DNA from: DATDAW01 sp036524675
GTDB taxonomy: Bacteria; Verrucomicrobiota; Verrucomicrobiia; Chthoniobacterales; DASVRZ01
DNA length: 64,000 bases
Assembly (NCBI GenBank): GCA_036524675.1
Contig: DATDBU010000021.1
Coordinates: 37,257 to 101,256, forward strand
Direction of reading: 5' to 3'
The notes beneath the pieces were generated by a model. That model worked only from the letters and a program-made list of their open reading frames with translations. It did no database searches and was not told the DNA's origin. The number at the start of each line of letters is the position of its first letter. The first letter of the stretch is position 1. Shown one piece after another: positions 36,891 to 46,301 of this stretch. A program made the position numbers and the translations under genes.

Positions 36891-37745
36891 ATGAGCACGT
36901 CCAAAAACAGAATTTTGATCCTTACTCCGACCCTGGGACGCTCGGAGTATTTACAGCAATCTATCGACGCGGTCGCCGCGTTGTCGTTGGATATCATCCA
37001 TATCCTGGTATGCCCGGGCGACAAATTGGTCGAATTGCGGCAGCGGTTTCCCAAATGCCGGGTAGCAGTCGACGCTGGAAAGGCAGGCGGCATTTACGGT
37101 GCATTAAACGCCGGTCTGGCCGCGGCGGATGCCAGCGAAATCGAATGGGACTGGTTTACCTACATCAATGACGATGACCTACTCACCCCTGGGTTCGAGA
37201 AAATGGTCAAGATGCACTGCCGTGGAGATAACCTTGGAAGTGTTGCCTACGGCGACATCCAGAATATCGATGGCAAAGACAAGCCGCTTGGACGACAAAC
37301 CGTGGAGACCAATCCGCGCTTCTTCGCACCTCTGCTCCAGCAAGGGATCAGCCCGGCCGCCCAGCAGGGAATGCTATTCGGCGCGCCTGTCGTACGTGCC
37401 CTGCAAGGTTTTCGGCTCCAGTTCAAACTTTGTGCTGATCTGGATTTCTGGGCGCGAGCACACGCCTTGGGTTTCCCGTTTTCCTACTACAGCCTTGAAG
37501 TGGGTCAGTTCCGGATTCAGGCGGGACAACTTTCAGGCGATACGAGCGTAACTCGCAAAGAGCTGGACACGATTATCGGTGAACTCTTCAAAAAACAGTC
37601 TTCAGGCGCACTCAAATTTTTCGCACGCACCCGTTATCGCATCTTTAACATCCCGCGTTATATCGAGCGGTACCGTCGTCTCGGCCGCGCTACGTCGAGT
37701 TATGACATGCTCAGCGGCGGCGGAAAAAAACAGCCAGTCACATGA
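36891..37745 (+). CDS. Glycosyltransferase family 2
   Basis: This 284-residue GT-A enzyme begins RILILTPTLGRSEYLQQSI and has the metal-binding acidic motif YINDDDLLTPGFE. The C-terminal half includes the acceptor region around QGMLFGAPVVRALQGF. An AAAGTATGAG context precedes the ATG, 88 bases after the previous gene. Its stop overlaps the next start. Confidence 0.85.
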   Translation: MSTSKNRILILTPTLGRSEYLQQSIDAVAALSLDIIHILVCPGDKLVELRQRFPKCRVAVDAGKAGGIYGALNAGLAAADASEIEWDWFTYINDDDLLTPGFEKMVKMHCRGDNLGSVAYGDIQNIDGKDKPLGRQTVETNPRFFAPLLQQGISPAAQQGMLFGAPVVRALQGFRLQFKLCADLDFWARAHALGFPFSYYSLEVGQFRIQAGQLSGDTSVTRKELDTIIGELFKKQSSGALKFFARTRYRIFNIPRYIERYRRLGRATSSYDMLSGGGKKQPVT

Positions 37746-38992
37746 ATTCAGGCAGCACCCCATTGTCGATAGTTATTCTTAGCGACTTTGCGAACTTCAG
37801 CGGCGGCGCGTCGGTCGTCGCCCTCCAAAGTGCGCTTCGTCTCGCCGAATTGGGCCACGACGTAACTCTTTTCACCGCCGTAGGCCCGGTCGCCGGCGTT
37901 CTAACGGAGAAGAAAAATCTGCGCGTCATTTGTCTCGGTCAACAGGAGATCGCAAAAGATCCAAATCGAAAACGGGCCTTCTTTCAGGGCGCGTGGAACC
38001 GGCCGGCCGCAAAAGCCCTCGACGAACTCCTGGCAACACTCGATCCGCGCCGAACAGTGGTCCACGCGCATCTTTGGATGAAGGCGTTGTCTCCGTCAGT
38101 TTTTGCCGTAGCATTCAAACGCAAATTCAAGGTCGCCGTCACACTCCATGATTTTTTTGCAGCATGCCCGAACGGCGGCTTCTACGACTACGTCAAAGGC
38201 GAAGTTTGCTACCGGAAACCGCTTTCGATGTCCTGCGTCCGATGCTCATGCGACCGGCGGAGTTATATGCAAAAACTCTGGCGCTGCGCTCGAACCTGGC
38301 TCCAAAAGCACATCGCCCAACTTCCCCTGCGCACGGCGCATTTTATCGGAGTTTCGAAATTCAGCGTCGATATCTTGAAGCCATATCTGCCCGAGAAAAC
38401 ACCCCGGACGGTTGTTCGGAACCCGATTGACGCTGAAAACCTCGGACCTGCACCCGTTGCAGAAAACGTGCCTTTTGTGTTCGTGGGCCGTCTTGTTCCC
38501 GAAAAAGGTGTCTTTCTGTTTGCCGAGGCCGCTCGCAAAGCCGGAGTTCCCGCTGTATTCGTAGGCGATGGCGAACTGCGTGAGGAACTCCAGGCCAAGT
38601 ATCCGGAATTTGAAGTAACCGGCTGGCAGGAAGGCGCTGCAGTCCAGGCGCGTTTGCGCGGCGCGAGAGCAATCGTTTTTCCCTCCCGTTGGTACGAAAC
38701 TCTCGGCCTCGTGGTTGTTGAAGCTGCGGCAAATGGCGTTCCGGCCATCGTTTCGAACGGATGCGCCGCAAGCGACACCGTAACCGACGGTGAAACTGGC
38801 CTCCATTTTGCGGCGTTTTCTGCGGAGAGCCTCGGCGAAAAACTCTCTCTCCTACACAAAGACCCCGCGATTGCAGCTCGCCTCGGGCGGGCCGCCTATG
38901 AGCGCTACTGGCAGCGCCCCTGGACTCGCGATGCCCACGTTTCCGAATTGCTAGACGTCTATGGCCGCATCGTGCCAGCGATTGCAGCATAA
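37742..38992 (+). CDS. Glycosyltransferase family 4
   Basis: This 416-residue GT-B enzyme has a GGASVVALQSALRLAELGHD N-terminus and an HDFFAACPNGGFYDY acceptor motif. A Cys-rich patch (CVRCSCDRR) follows, with donor-domain motifs FVGRLVPEKGVFLFAEAA and FPSRWYETLGLVVVEAAANG. The Cys patch occurs in some GT4 members of capsule loci. It overlaps the upstream GT2 by four bases. Confidence 0.88.
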   Translation: MNSGSTPLSIVILSDFANFSGGASVVALQSALRLAELGHDVTLFTAVGPVAGVLTEKKNLRVICLGQQEIAKDPNRKRAFFQGAWNRPAAKALDELLATLDPRRTVVHAHLWMKALSPSVFAVAFKRKFKVAVTLHDFFAACPNGGFYDYVKGEVCYRKPLSMSCVRCSCDRRSYMQKLWRCARTWLQKHIAQLPLRTAHFIGVSKFSVDILKPYLPEKTPRTVVRNPIDAENLGPAPVAENVPFVFVGRLVPEKGVFLFAEAARKAGVPAVFVGDGELREELQAKYPEFEVTGWQEGAAVQARLRGARAIVFPSRWYETLGLVVVEAAANGVPAIVSNGCAASDTVTDGETGLHFAAFSAESLGEKLSLLHKDPAIAARLGRAAYERYWQRPWTRDAHVSELLDVYGRIVPAIAA

Positions 38993-38994
38993 CT

Positions 38995-40167
38995 ATGAAG
39001 AATCCGGACCGACTTAGCGTACTTCTGGTCGTCGAACCAGGTGTCGATGGAGTATTTCGATATGTTGAAAGCCTTGCGCGATTCCTCATCCAGCAGCCTG
39101 GAGTGGAACTGAGTCTTGCTTATTCGAGCATACGCGGTTGCCCCGCGCTCGATCAACTTGTCGCCGATTTGCAAGCGCAGGGTGCACGAACCCTGGATTT
39201 GCGCGTCAGTAATTCACCGGGACCCGCGGATGTGAGCGCCCTCATACGTCTCCGGCAGCTCATTCAGACCGTGAAGCCCGACGTTATTCACGCGCACAGC
39301 TCAAAGGCAGGCGCACTCGTCCGGAGCCTGGCTTTTGCAGGTGTGCGGGCCCGTTACTTTTATACGCCGCATGCTTATTTTCAAATGAACGGCCCGGCAA
39401 GCCCGAAACGCCGGCTTTTTCACGCTATCGAACGCGTTTTCGGCCGGGTCGGTACGTCGATCAATATTTCCGCCAGTGAAGCTGCATTTGCCCGGGACGA
39501 ACTTCATATTCCGAAAGAGCAGCAGGTGTACGTCCCCCAAGGCGTTAGCGGTGAACGCTTCCGCCCGCCTCACAATAATGAGGAGAAGCTGGGGCTGCGC
39601 TCCCGCTTTAATCTTCCCGCTGACGCGCTCATCCTGGGCACCGTCGCTAGATTCAGCCGCCAAAAGGATCCACTCACCCTGTATCGCGCGCTCGCCACAG
39701 CTCTGGAAAAAGTGCCAAACCTTCATTTTGCGCACCTCGGTCAGGGCGAACTCGTTCCCGAAGTCGATGCGTTGACTCAAACCTGGCCGGCGCCACTCCG
39801 CGAACGGATCCATCGCCATCCGTCGCACAACCGGCCTGAGGAATTTTATCGAGCGCTCGATGGCTTCAGTCTGGTCTCGCTTTATGAAGGCTTCGCGCTC
39901 GCTGGCCTCGAAGCCGCAATGACCAATCTGCCGCTCGTCATCAGCAATTGTCCCGGAAACGTCGATCTCGACAATCACGGTTTTGATCGCCTTTACTGGG
40001 TCAGCCCCGAAAATCCCGCTGAGCTGGCAGACGTTATCGTCCGATGGGCGAACGATGCAGCCACCGCATCCTGCAATCACCGCGAGGTTGCCTTACGCGA
40101 ATTTTCCGACCAGGCCCTCTTCAACAAAATGTTGAATCTCTATCAATCTCCATCCAAGCCGTCCTAA
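38995..40167 (+). CDS. Glycosyltransferase family 4 (paralogue of the enzyme at 42151)
   Basis: This 390-residue GT-B enzyme begins LSVLLVVEPGVDGVFRYVES. It carries DVIHAHSSKAGALVRSLAF and YTPHAYFQMNG, and in the donor half GTVARFSRQKDPLTLYRAL and VSLYEGFALAGLEAAM. Blocks such as HAHxSKAGAL, YTPHAY and RxSxQKDPxTLYRA are shared with the 42151-43623 protein, so the two are paralogues that probably use related sugars. Confidence 0.88.
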   Translation: MKNPDRLSVLLVVEPGVDGVFRYVESLARFLIQQPGVELSLAYSSIRGCPALDQLVADLQAQGARTLDLRVSNSPGPADVSALIRLRQLIQTVKPDVIHAHSSKAGALVRSLAFAGVRARYFYTPHAYFQMNGPASPKRRLFHAIERVFGRVGTSINISASEAAFARDELHIPKEQQVYVPQGVSGERFRPPHNNEEKLGLRSRFNLPADALILGTVARFSRQKDPLTLYRALATALEKVPNLHFAHLGQGELVPEVDALTQTWPAPLRERIHRHPSHNRPEEFYRALDGFSLVSLYEGFALAGLEAAMTNLPLVISNCPGNVDLDNHGFDRLYWVSPENPAELADVIVRWANDAATASCNHREVALREFSDQALFNKMLNLYQSPSKPS

Positions 40168-40198
40168 ATAAGAACCAAAACGAATCGAAGCGACTACT

Positions 40199-41077
40199 AT
40201 GGATTCCGACACTTCCACACTGGCACAATCGCTGGGCATTGGCATTACCACCAAAGACCGCTGGGACGATCTGGCAGACACACTTGAGGAACTCAAAAAA
40301 TGGGGCTTGGACAAGTGCCAGATTATCGTCACTGACGATGGCTCAGATAATCCCTGTCCTCCCGAAAAACAAGCTCTTTACCCATTCGTCAAATGGCAGA
40401 GGTTCGAAAAATCGCAGGGATTGATCACTCAACGCAACCGGTTGGCTCGAACATTGACCACCGATTATTACCTGAGCCTTGACGACGATTCGTTTCCGGT
40501 CACAGGGAGTTTGGCTGATGCTGTGAATTACTTCCGGACCCATCCCGACGTTCACACCCTTGCACTCAACATGAGTGACAAGCGCGGAGGCGCGCCCCGC
40601 ATCGACGCTTCCCTGCCGCCCTTTCAGTCCCGCCAATTTGTGGGCTGCGCAGTTATGCACGACCGGCGCAAGTTGATAGCGATCGGCGGTCTTCGAGAAG
40701 AGCTTAAGTTTTATTGTGAAGAAGCGGATCTTTCCGCACGTATGCTCGAAAAAGGACAAAAAGTCGTCGTTTTTCCCAGCGTTGTCATTTGTCATAACCG
40801 AAGCAAGATCAACCGTGTGTCGTCACTGCGCTCCTTTCAGTGGGCTCGAAGCAAAGCTTTGTTGGTCATCTGGACATTTCCTCTTGCGGTAATGCCTTTG
40901 CGGCTGACCCTCGGTGTGTTGGGGCGGATCAAAGAGAGTCCTGAGAACTGGCTCAGCACAGTTCAAGGATTCCTGAAAGGCTTAGTCGACGGATTTGGCG
41001 CCTTAAGCAAGCGAACTCCCATGTCGATGAAAACCTATCGTGAATGGCATCATTCTCCATGGCCTCCGTCTTGCTAA
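40199..41077 (+). CDS. Glycosyltransferase family 2
   Basis: This 292-residue GT-A enzyme begins GIGITTKDRWDDLADTLEEL with IIVTDDGSDN and the metal-binding YLSLDDDSFPVTG. A later FVGCAVMHDRRKLIAIGGL and FYCEEADLSARML complete the family. It lies 31 bases after the GT4 gene. Donor and acceptor unknown. Confidence 0.86.
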   Translation: MDSDTSTLAQSLGIGITTKDRWDDLADTLEELKKWGLDKCQIIVTDDGSDNPCPPEKQALYPFVKWQRFEKSQGLITQRNRLARTLTTDYYLSLDDDSFPVTGSLADAVNYFRTHPDVHTLALNMSDKRGGAPRIDASLPPFQSRQFVGCAVMHDRRKLIAIGGLREELKFYCEEADLSARMLEKGQKVVVFPSVVICHNRSKINRVSSLRSFQWARSKALLVIWTFPLAVMPLRLTLGVLGRIKESPENWLSTVQGFLKGLVDGFGALSKRTPMSMKTYREWHHSPWPPSC

Positions 41078-41154
41078 CCTGAAACAAACTGTCGTCGACT
41101 ATCGTAACGCTTGAATCCTATTTAAGATCCCTGCGGTCGTCCACAATTGACCGT

Positions 41155-41973
41155 TTGATTAATCCTGGCAATTGCGGCGATGGGTTGATTGACCGTGGCA
41201 TCGACACCCTGCTCGCAAGGTGCGGTATAGCGTTCACTCTCCTCGATGCGCCGGAGATAGGAACTGCCGGCACACTATTGATCAGCGGCGCCGGAACGTT
41301 CAACCGTGCCTGGAGCTATGGCGCCGACCGCGTCAAGTTTTACGCGGGCAAGTACGAGACCGTCTGCGTGACGCCGGCAAGCTTTGAGACAAGCTATCCA
41401 CCCATCAGAAAATTCCTACGGGAGCTGCCCGACAACGTTACTATTTTTTGTCGGGAGAATGTGAGCTTCAAGGCACTCAACACATTGGTCCCGAAAAGAG
41501 AAAACGTTCACCTCGACCACGACGCCGCATTCCACAACGACGTGACCCCATGGAAGATGGAGGGGCATGGTGAGATCAATTGTTTTCGGACCGACAAGGA
41601 GACTGTGGGTAGATTGCTTCCCTCGAAGAACTACGACATTTCAGGCATGGGCCGCGAGACTCAAAAGACGCTACTTTTAGACATTCTAAAAAATTTCAAG
41701 ACAGTTAATACCGATCGCCTGCATGTGGCTATTGCCGGTGCGATCCTCGGCAAAAATGTCCGCATGTTTGCGAGCAGCTACCACAAACTTTTCAGCGTAT
41801 ACGAGTATTCGCTGAAGGAAAATCCCAATGTCGAGATTTGCAGCGAGGAAGATTATCAAAGAATCCTCGAGGCGCAGTTCGACAGGCACAAGTACAAGCG
41901 ATATTTGGTAACACTCCAGCGCGTTCCCGGGGCGATGCCGCTCGCACGCGCTATCAAGCGCGCCCTCGGGTAG
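41155..41973 (+). CDS. Polysaccharide pyruvyl transferase family protein
   Basis: This 272-residue protein has the family start NPGNCGDGLIDRGIDTLL, later SGAGTFNRAWSYG and the conserved VNTDRLHVAIAGAILGKNVRMF near the end. It transfers pyruvate from PEP to a sugar as a ketal. The first standard start codon is TTG at 41155, but an open frame with a family-like sequence (TLESYLRSLRSSTIDRL) continues upstream to about 41089 without ATG, GTG or TTG. The real start may be a rare codon. Confidence 0.8.
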   Translation: MINPGNCGDGLIDRGIDTLLARCGIAFTLLDAPEIGTAGTLLISGAGTFNRAWSYGADRVKFYAGKYETVCVTPASFETSYPPIRKFLRELPDNVTIFCRENVSFKALNTLVPKRENVHLDHDAAFHNDVTPWKMEGHGEINCFRTDKETVGRLLPSKNYDISGMGRETQKTLLLDILKNFKTVNTDRLHVAIAGAILGKNVRMFASSYHKLFSVYEYSLKENPNVEICSEEDYQRILEAQFDRHKYKRYLVTLQRVPGAMPLARAIKRALG

Positions 41974-42150
41974 CTCCCTTATCCTGAAAGGAAATCCGGC
42001 ACGTGCCATTTTGATCTTGCTCTTGGTTTACCAAAGGCAGATTTAATTGATGTTACATGCAAACTCCGGTAAGATGGATGAACCCCAGAACGATCCGGAA
42101 ATCCCCTCGCCGCAACGCCCGCGAGACGTGATTTAGGATCACCCCCTCAG

Positions 42151-43623
42151 ATGAAGCTGACCACATCGCGTTCTAAATTGTCCGCCATAAAAGCGGCATG
42201 GCGGAAGTCGCGCGGAGAACTGCGAGCGGCTTGGTTGACTCACGATTCCGGGGCACGCAACCTCATCAGCCATTTGTTTTCACTTGGCCTCTTGGGCGTG
42301 CAAAATCCATTGTTGAATCCGTCTCCGATACTCGCCCATAACACTCCCCGCTCCAGGCACACGGGTTCCGCAGGCTCCCCGCCAGTAACCCAGCTCCGTG
42401 ATGTTCAGCATCGACCGGTTGAGGATACCCCTCAAACGATGCGCATTTTCATGGTCTGCGAGCCAGCCGAATTCGGATCGTTTAAATACGTAAAAGGCTT
42501 GATTGAATACCTGTGCGCGCACGGCATTCAGGTTGACTACGCCTATTCAGATGTCCGACGCTGCTCCGAACTTGACGACTTGATTACTTTTGTGGAGTCC
42601 CGAGGAGGGACCACTTTGAATCTCCACATAGGGGAGGCGCCTAGCTTTTCCGATGTTTCCGCACTTTTCAGGCTGTTCAAACAGATACGCCGCGGGAATT
42701 ACGATGTCGTGCACGCACACTGCTCTAAGGCTGGCGCTTTAGCCAGGCTCATTCGCCTCGCAGGGCTGCCATGCCGGGTCATCTACACGCCCCATGCTTA
42801 CTATGGAACGGGAAAAAACCCGTCCTTCTCCGTAGCATTCTTCAACATGATCGAAACTGGCTTGGGCCATGTCGGCACAACGATACTTGCATCCGACGGA
42901 GAGCGCGAATTTGCGCTGAAGCGGCTGGGTATACCCAAAAAACGGATCAGGCAGATTCACAACGGAATTCCGTGCGACTCATATCCGCCGACATCTCCTG
43001 AAAAGAAAACGCTCGCTCGCGCCAAGCTCGGTCTTCCGGCCGACGCCTTCGTTTTCGGGACTATCGCGCGCTATTCCTATCAAAAAGATCCATTTACCCT
43101 CTACCGGGCCTTTCTTCCCCTGCTTCAGGAGCATCCAGAAGTATGGTTTTTACATATTGGCGACGGCGAGATGTGGGAGGCCGTCAGCGCCCTGGGGAGT
43201 TCCCAGCGGATTCTGCGTCTCAAGTCGTTGAAACCGATTCAGCTTTTCTATGATGCCATCGATGTGTTTGTCCTGAATTCGCGATATGAGGGGCATGCCC
43301 TGGCGGTTCTCGAAGCGATGTCGTCGAACAAGCCGATGATATTGTCCGAATGCCCCGGAAATCTCGACTACAAAGAATGCGAATTGAATCGTGTCGCGTG
43401 GGTAAAACCCGAGGATCCAGATGGCCTGCTTCAGGCCCTCGTTGAACAGCAGGATAAACACTCGCTCTCCTGCAATCATCGCGATGTTGCGCTTGTGAAA
43501 TTTTCAGACCAAGTCTGCTATCAACAGGTCATTGACGAATATCGCCACATCCTTGCCACGCAAACCATCAGACAGAATACCAGTCAAAAACCGGCGTCGG
43601 GTATCAAATGCGGACTGCTCTAA
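42151..43623 (+). CDS. Glycosyltransferase family 4 with N-terminal extension
   Basis: This 490-residue frame holds a GT-B enzyme whose family-like start is MRIFMVCEPAEFGSFKYV at residue 97 (42439). Shared motifs are VVHAHCSKAGALARL, YTPHAYYGTG, GTIARYSYQKDPFTLYRAF and NSRYEGHALAVLEAMSSNKP. The first 96 residues have a basic helix and a hydrophobic patch (HLFSLGLLGVQNPLL) with a Pro/Ser linker, unlike relatives. They may be a membrane anchor or untranslated. It is a paralogue of the 38995 enzyme. Confidence 0.82.
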   Translation: MKLTTSRSKLSAIKAAWRKSRGELRAAWLTHDSGARNLISHLFSLGLLGVQNPLLNPSPILAHNTPRSRHTGSAGSPPVTQLRDVQHRPVEDTPQTMRIFMVCEPAEFGSFKYVKGLIEYLCAHGIQVDYAYSDVRRCSELDDLITFVESRGGTTLNLHIGEAPSFSDVSALFRLFKQIRRGNYDVVHAHCSKAGALARLIRLAGLPCRVIYTPHAYYGTGKNPSFSVAFFNMIETGLGHVGTTILASDGEREFALKRLGIPKKRIRQIHNGIPCDSYPPTSPEKKTLARAKLGLPADAFVFGTIARYSYQKDPFTLYRAFLPLLQEHPEVWFLHIGDGEMWEAVSALGSSQRILRLKSLKPIQLFYDAIDVFVLNSRYEGHALAVLEAMSSNKPMILSECPGNLDYKECELNRVAWVKPEDPDGLLQALVEQQDKHSLSCNHRDVALVKFSDQVCYQQVIDEYRHILATQTIRQNTSQKPASGIKCGLL

Positions 43624-44405
43624 TTGGTGCCACCGGATTCGTCGGGTCCAATCTCAGAAATCAGTATGCCTTTGATGACTTTTTCCGCCGGGCGGACATT
43701 CAAGAAATCAGCAAAAAGCCATATAACATGGCCGTCTGCGCCGGCGCTCCAGGTGTCAAATGGAAGGCCAACGCTGATCCTGACGGGGATCGCCAGGAAA
43801 TTGATAGACTCGTAGGCGCTCTTCGAAGTGCTCGCATCGGAACGCTAGTATTGATCTCGACGATCGACGTTTATCCCTCGCCCAACGGCGTGAACGAAAC
43901 ATCGCCCGTCGATCCTTCCGCAAATCATCCGTACGGCAGACACCGCTATGAATTGGAGACTTTTGTGCGCGATGCTTTTTCCAATCACCTGATTGTTCGA
44001 CTCCCCGCCCTCTTCGGTGCCGGTATTAAGAAAAATGTGATTTTCGATTTAATCGAGGACCATCAGACCGACAAAATCAATCCCCTCGCCCAATTCCAAT
44101 ACTATTGCCTCGACCAGCTGTGGAATGATCTCATGAAGGCGCTTGCATTGGGCCTCGAAACGCTGAATTTGTCTACAGCCCCCATTAAAACTGCCGAAAT
44201 CGTAAAAGCTTTCTTCCCAGAACGAAAAATCGGGCCCCCGCAAGAACCCGCAGCCTTTTATGATATGCAGAGCGTTCACGCGTCCCTATGGCCCACGACC
44301 GGGAAGAACGGATATCTGTATACCTCCGATTGCGTGATGGAATGGCTGGAACTTTTTCTGCAACAATGTAAAAGGGACCGCTATCAACCGAATCGCAATC
44401 AGTGA
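43608..44405 (+). CDS. NAD-dependent epimerase/dehydratase-like protein
   Basis: This 265-residue protein begins RTALIGATGFVGSNL (NAD-binding) and includes LVLISTIDVYPSPNG and PYGRHRYELETFVRDAF. The catalytic YxxxK place reads YGRHR, so the Lys is Arg. It is shorter than sugar epimerases (usually over 300). It overlaps the GT4 stop and the next gene's frame, as part of a tight four-gene block. Likely a sugar-nucleotide-modifying or isomerase-coupled step. Confidence 0.75.
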   Translation: MRTALIGATGFVGSNLRNQYAFDDFFRRADIQEISKKPYNMAVCAGAPGVKWKANADPDGDRQEIDRLVGALRSARIGTLVLISTIDVYPSPNGVNETSPVDPSANHPYGRHRYELETFVRDAFSNHLIVRLPALFGAGIKKNVIFDLIEDHQTDKINPLAQFQYYCLDQLWNDLMKALALGLETLNLSTAPIKTAEIVKAFFPERKIGPPQEPAAFYDMQSVHASLWPTTGKNGYLYTSDCVMEWLELFLQQCKRDRYQPNRNQ

Positions 44406-44439
44406 AATCGCCTGGAATCCGGATGACCAGACATCTGCA

Positions 44440-45195
44440 TTGGGTCTTCTGCGGGACCTTGGCGTACGAATTTTGGAGGTGGCTCCAGCGCGGTTGTTCA
44501 AGAACGTTGCAAAAGCGAGCGCTTCCGACATCGCGTTGAAACGACGCTTTTTCGGGGACAACGGATTCCGCATCGCCTCGCTTCAAGCCATTCTGTACGG
44601 CAAAGACGATCTCCTCCTTTTCGAAAGCTCGACGCGCCCTTTGCTGTTCGGTTACCTTTGCCGGATCGCCGAAGTGGCATCTCTTCTGGGAGCAAATTCG
44701 ATAGTTTTCGGAGCGCCTCGCAATCGTAGAGTTCCTTCAGAAATGTCCGAATCGGAGGCATGGGACATTGCTACCGCCTTTTTTGCTCAACTTGGTCAAG
44801 CGGTCAAAAATTTCGGCGTTACTTTCGGAATCGAAGCAGTGCCCCCGGTATATGGATGCAATTTCTGCATGTCTTCAAACGAGGCAGCCCGGCTCGCCCG
44901 CACGGTGGCGCAACCCGCAATAGCCTGGCACGTTGATACCGGCACCATGGCGTTTTGCGACGAGGATCCTGCACGAACAATCGGTGACAATGTCGACGTG
45001 ATCGGGTCGGTTCACATCAGCCAGCCGTATCTCGCGGATTTTGAGAATCCGTGGAATGGGCATAAGGACGTTGCCGCTGCCCTTGGGACGTGTGGCTATT
45101 CGGACAACTTTACGATTGAAATGAAGGCCAGCGAAAGAGGACTGCCGGCCATCCAAGAGGCTGTGGATTGCGCACGGAGGTACTATCCATGCTGA
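44440..45195 (+). CDS. Sugar phosphate isomerase/epimerase (xylose isomerase-like TIM barrel)
   Basis: This is a TIM-barrel protein (GLLRDLGVRILEVAPARLF, VTFGIEAVPPVYGCNF, IAWHVDTGTMAF, SVHISQPYLADF). The metal-binding Glu, Asp and His positions of AP-endonuclease-2-like isomerases are present. The first standard start is TTG at 44440 (251 residues). However, the first beta-strand (RIAISEIAWNP) is encoded upstream in the same frame, where an ATC at 44383 follows AAAGGGA. The true start is therefore probably upstream. Confidence 0.78.
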   Translation: MGLLRDLGVRILEVAPARLFKNVAKASASDIALKRRFFGDNGFRIASLQAILYGKDDLLLFESSTRPLLFGYLCRIAEVASLLGANSIVFGAPRNRRVPSEMSESEAWDIATAFFAQLGQAVKNFGVTFGIEAVPPVYGCNFCMSSNEAARLARTVAQPAIAWHVDTGTMAFCDEDPARTIGDNVDVIGSVHISQPYLADFENPWNGHKDVAAALGTCGYSDNFTIEMKASERGLPAIQEAVDCARRYYPC

Positions 45196-46301
45196 GGCAT
45201 TCTCACTACGATGTGCTGATAGTCGGAGGCGGATTTTACGGATGCATCCTGGCTGCAACCCTGGCCGAACACGGCACCAACGTTCTTCTTTGCGAAGAGA
45301 ATCACGACATCATGCTCCGCGCTTCGGGGATCAATCAAGCGCGCGTGCACAATGGCTACCATTATGTCCGAAGTTTCGTGACGGCGATTCGATGCCATCA
45401 TCATTATACGAACTTTATCGAACAATTTCGGCGGTGCATTATCGACAACTTTGTGAAGCTGTACGCCATCCCCCTTCACGCGAGCAAGGTAAGCGCGGAA
45501 CAATTCTTTCAATTTTCACGAAACATCGGCGCGCCCGTCGCTCGAGCAGCGACAAAGTATCAAAAGCTGTTCAACCCTGCCTTGGTCGAAGATGTTTACG
45601 AATGCGCCGAGTGTGTATTTGACATCGACCAGATGCGCGAGATCTGCAGGGATCGGGTGTTCGAGCACGGTGTCGATGTCGCGCTCGATACGACAGTTCA
45701 TAGTGTTAGGAAAGACTCGAAGGGTCTGGAAGCCACGATTTTTACCGGTGGAACAGAAGGTTCCGTGACGGCAAGCCGCGTGTTCAATTGTTCCTATTCA
45801 CAGTTGAACGCACTGCTTTACAATTCAAAACTGCCTTTGATTCCGCTGAAACACGAGATCACGGAAATGGTCCATGTTGAAATTCCCGACCAGATCCAAG
45901 GTTTGGGCATTACCCTCGTTTGCGGGCCGTTTTTTTCCTTAATGCCGCTTCACAACGGTCTCTACACATTCAGTCACGTACGCTACACGCCCCACGACGC
46001 GTGGATTGACCATTCGAAGTATGAATCCCCTTATTCCATATTTTCCCGATTTAAGAAAAACAGCAATTATATTCTGATGAAGAAAGACGCCGCGCGTTAT
46101 ATCCCGGCGCTCAATGGCTTGAAACCCCGAGAATCCGTGTGGGAACTCAAGTCCGTGCTTCCGTCCAGCGAGCTGGACGATAGCCGGCCTATTCTTTTTA
46201 GCAGGAATCATGGAATCGAGGGTTTGTGCTGCATTTTGGGGTCGAAGTTCGACAACGTTTACGACGCTCTGGACCAAATCGAAAAGGAGTATGTTAGCTA
46301 A
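45189..46301 (+). CDS. FAD-dependent oxidoreductase (DAO family)
   Basis: From the ATG at 45189, which overlaps the previous stop (ATGCTGA), this is 370 residues. The FAD fold is DVLIVGGGFYGCILAATLAEHG with NVLLCEENHDIMLRASG. A substrate half includes GLYTFSHVRYTPHDAWI and a C-terminal LCCILGSKFDNVYDAL dinucleotide loop. DAO members oxidise amino or hydroxy groups. Next to an epimerase and an isomerase it may make a keto or amino sugar. The substrate is unknown. Confidence 0.82.
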   Translation: MLRHSHYDVLIVGGGFYGCILAATLAEHGTNVLLCEENHDIMLRASGINQARVHNGYHYVRSFVTAIRCHHHYTNFIEQFRRCIIDNFVKLYAIPLHASKVSAEQFFQFSRNIGAPVARAATKYQKLFNPALVEDVYECAECVFDIDQMREICRDRVFEHGVDVALDTTVHSVRKDSKGLEATIFTGGTEGSVTASRVFNCSYSQLNALLYNSKLPLIPLKHEITEMVHVEIPDQIQGLGITLVCGPFFSLMPLHNGLYTFSHVRYTPHDAWIDHSKYESPYSIFSRFKKNSNYILMKKDAARYIPALNGLKPRESVWELKSVLPSSELDDSRPILFSRNHGIEGLCCILGSKFDNVYDALDQIEKEYVS

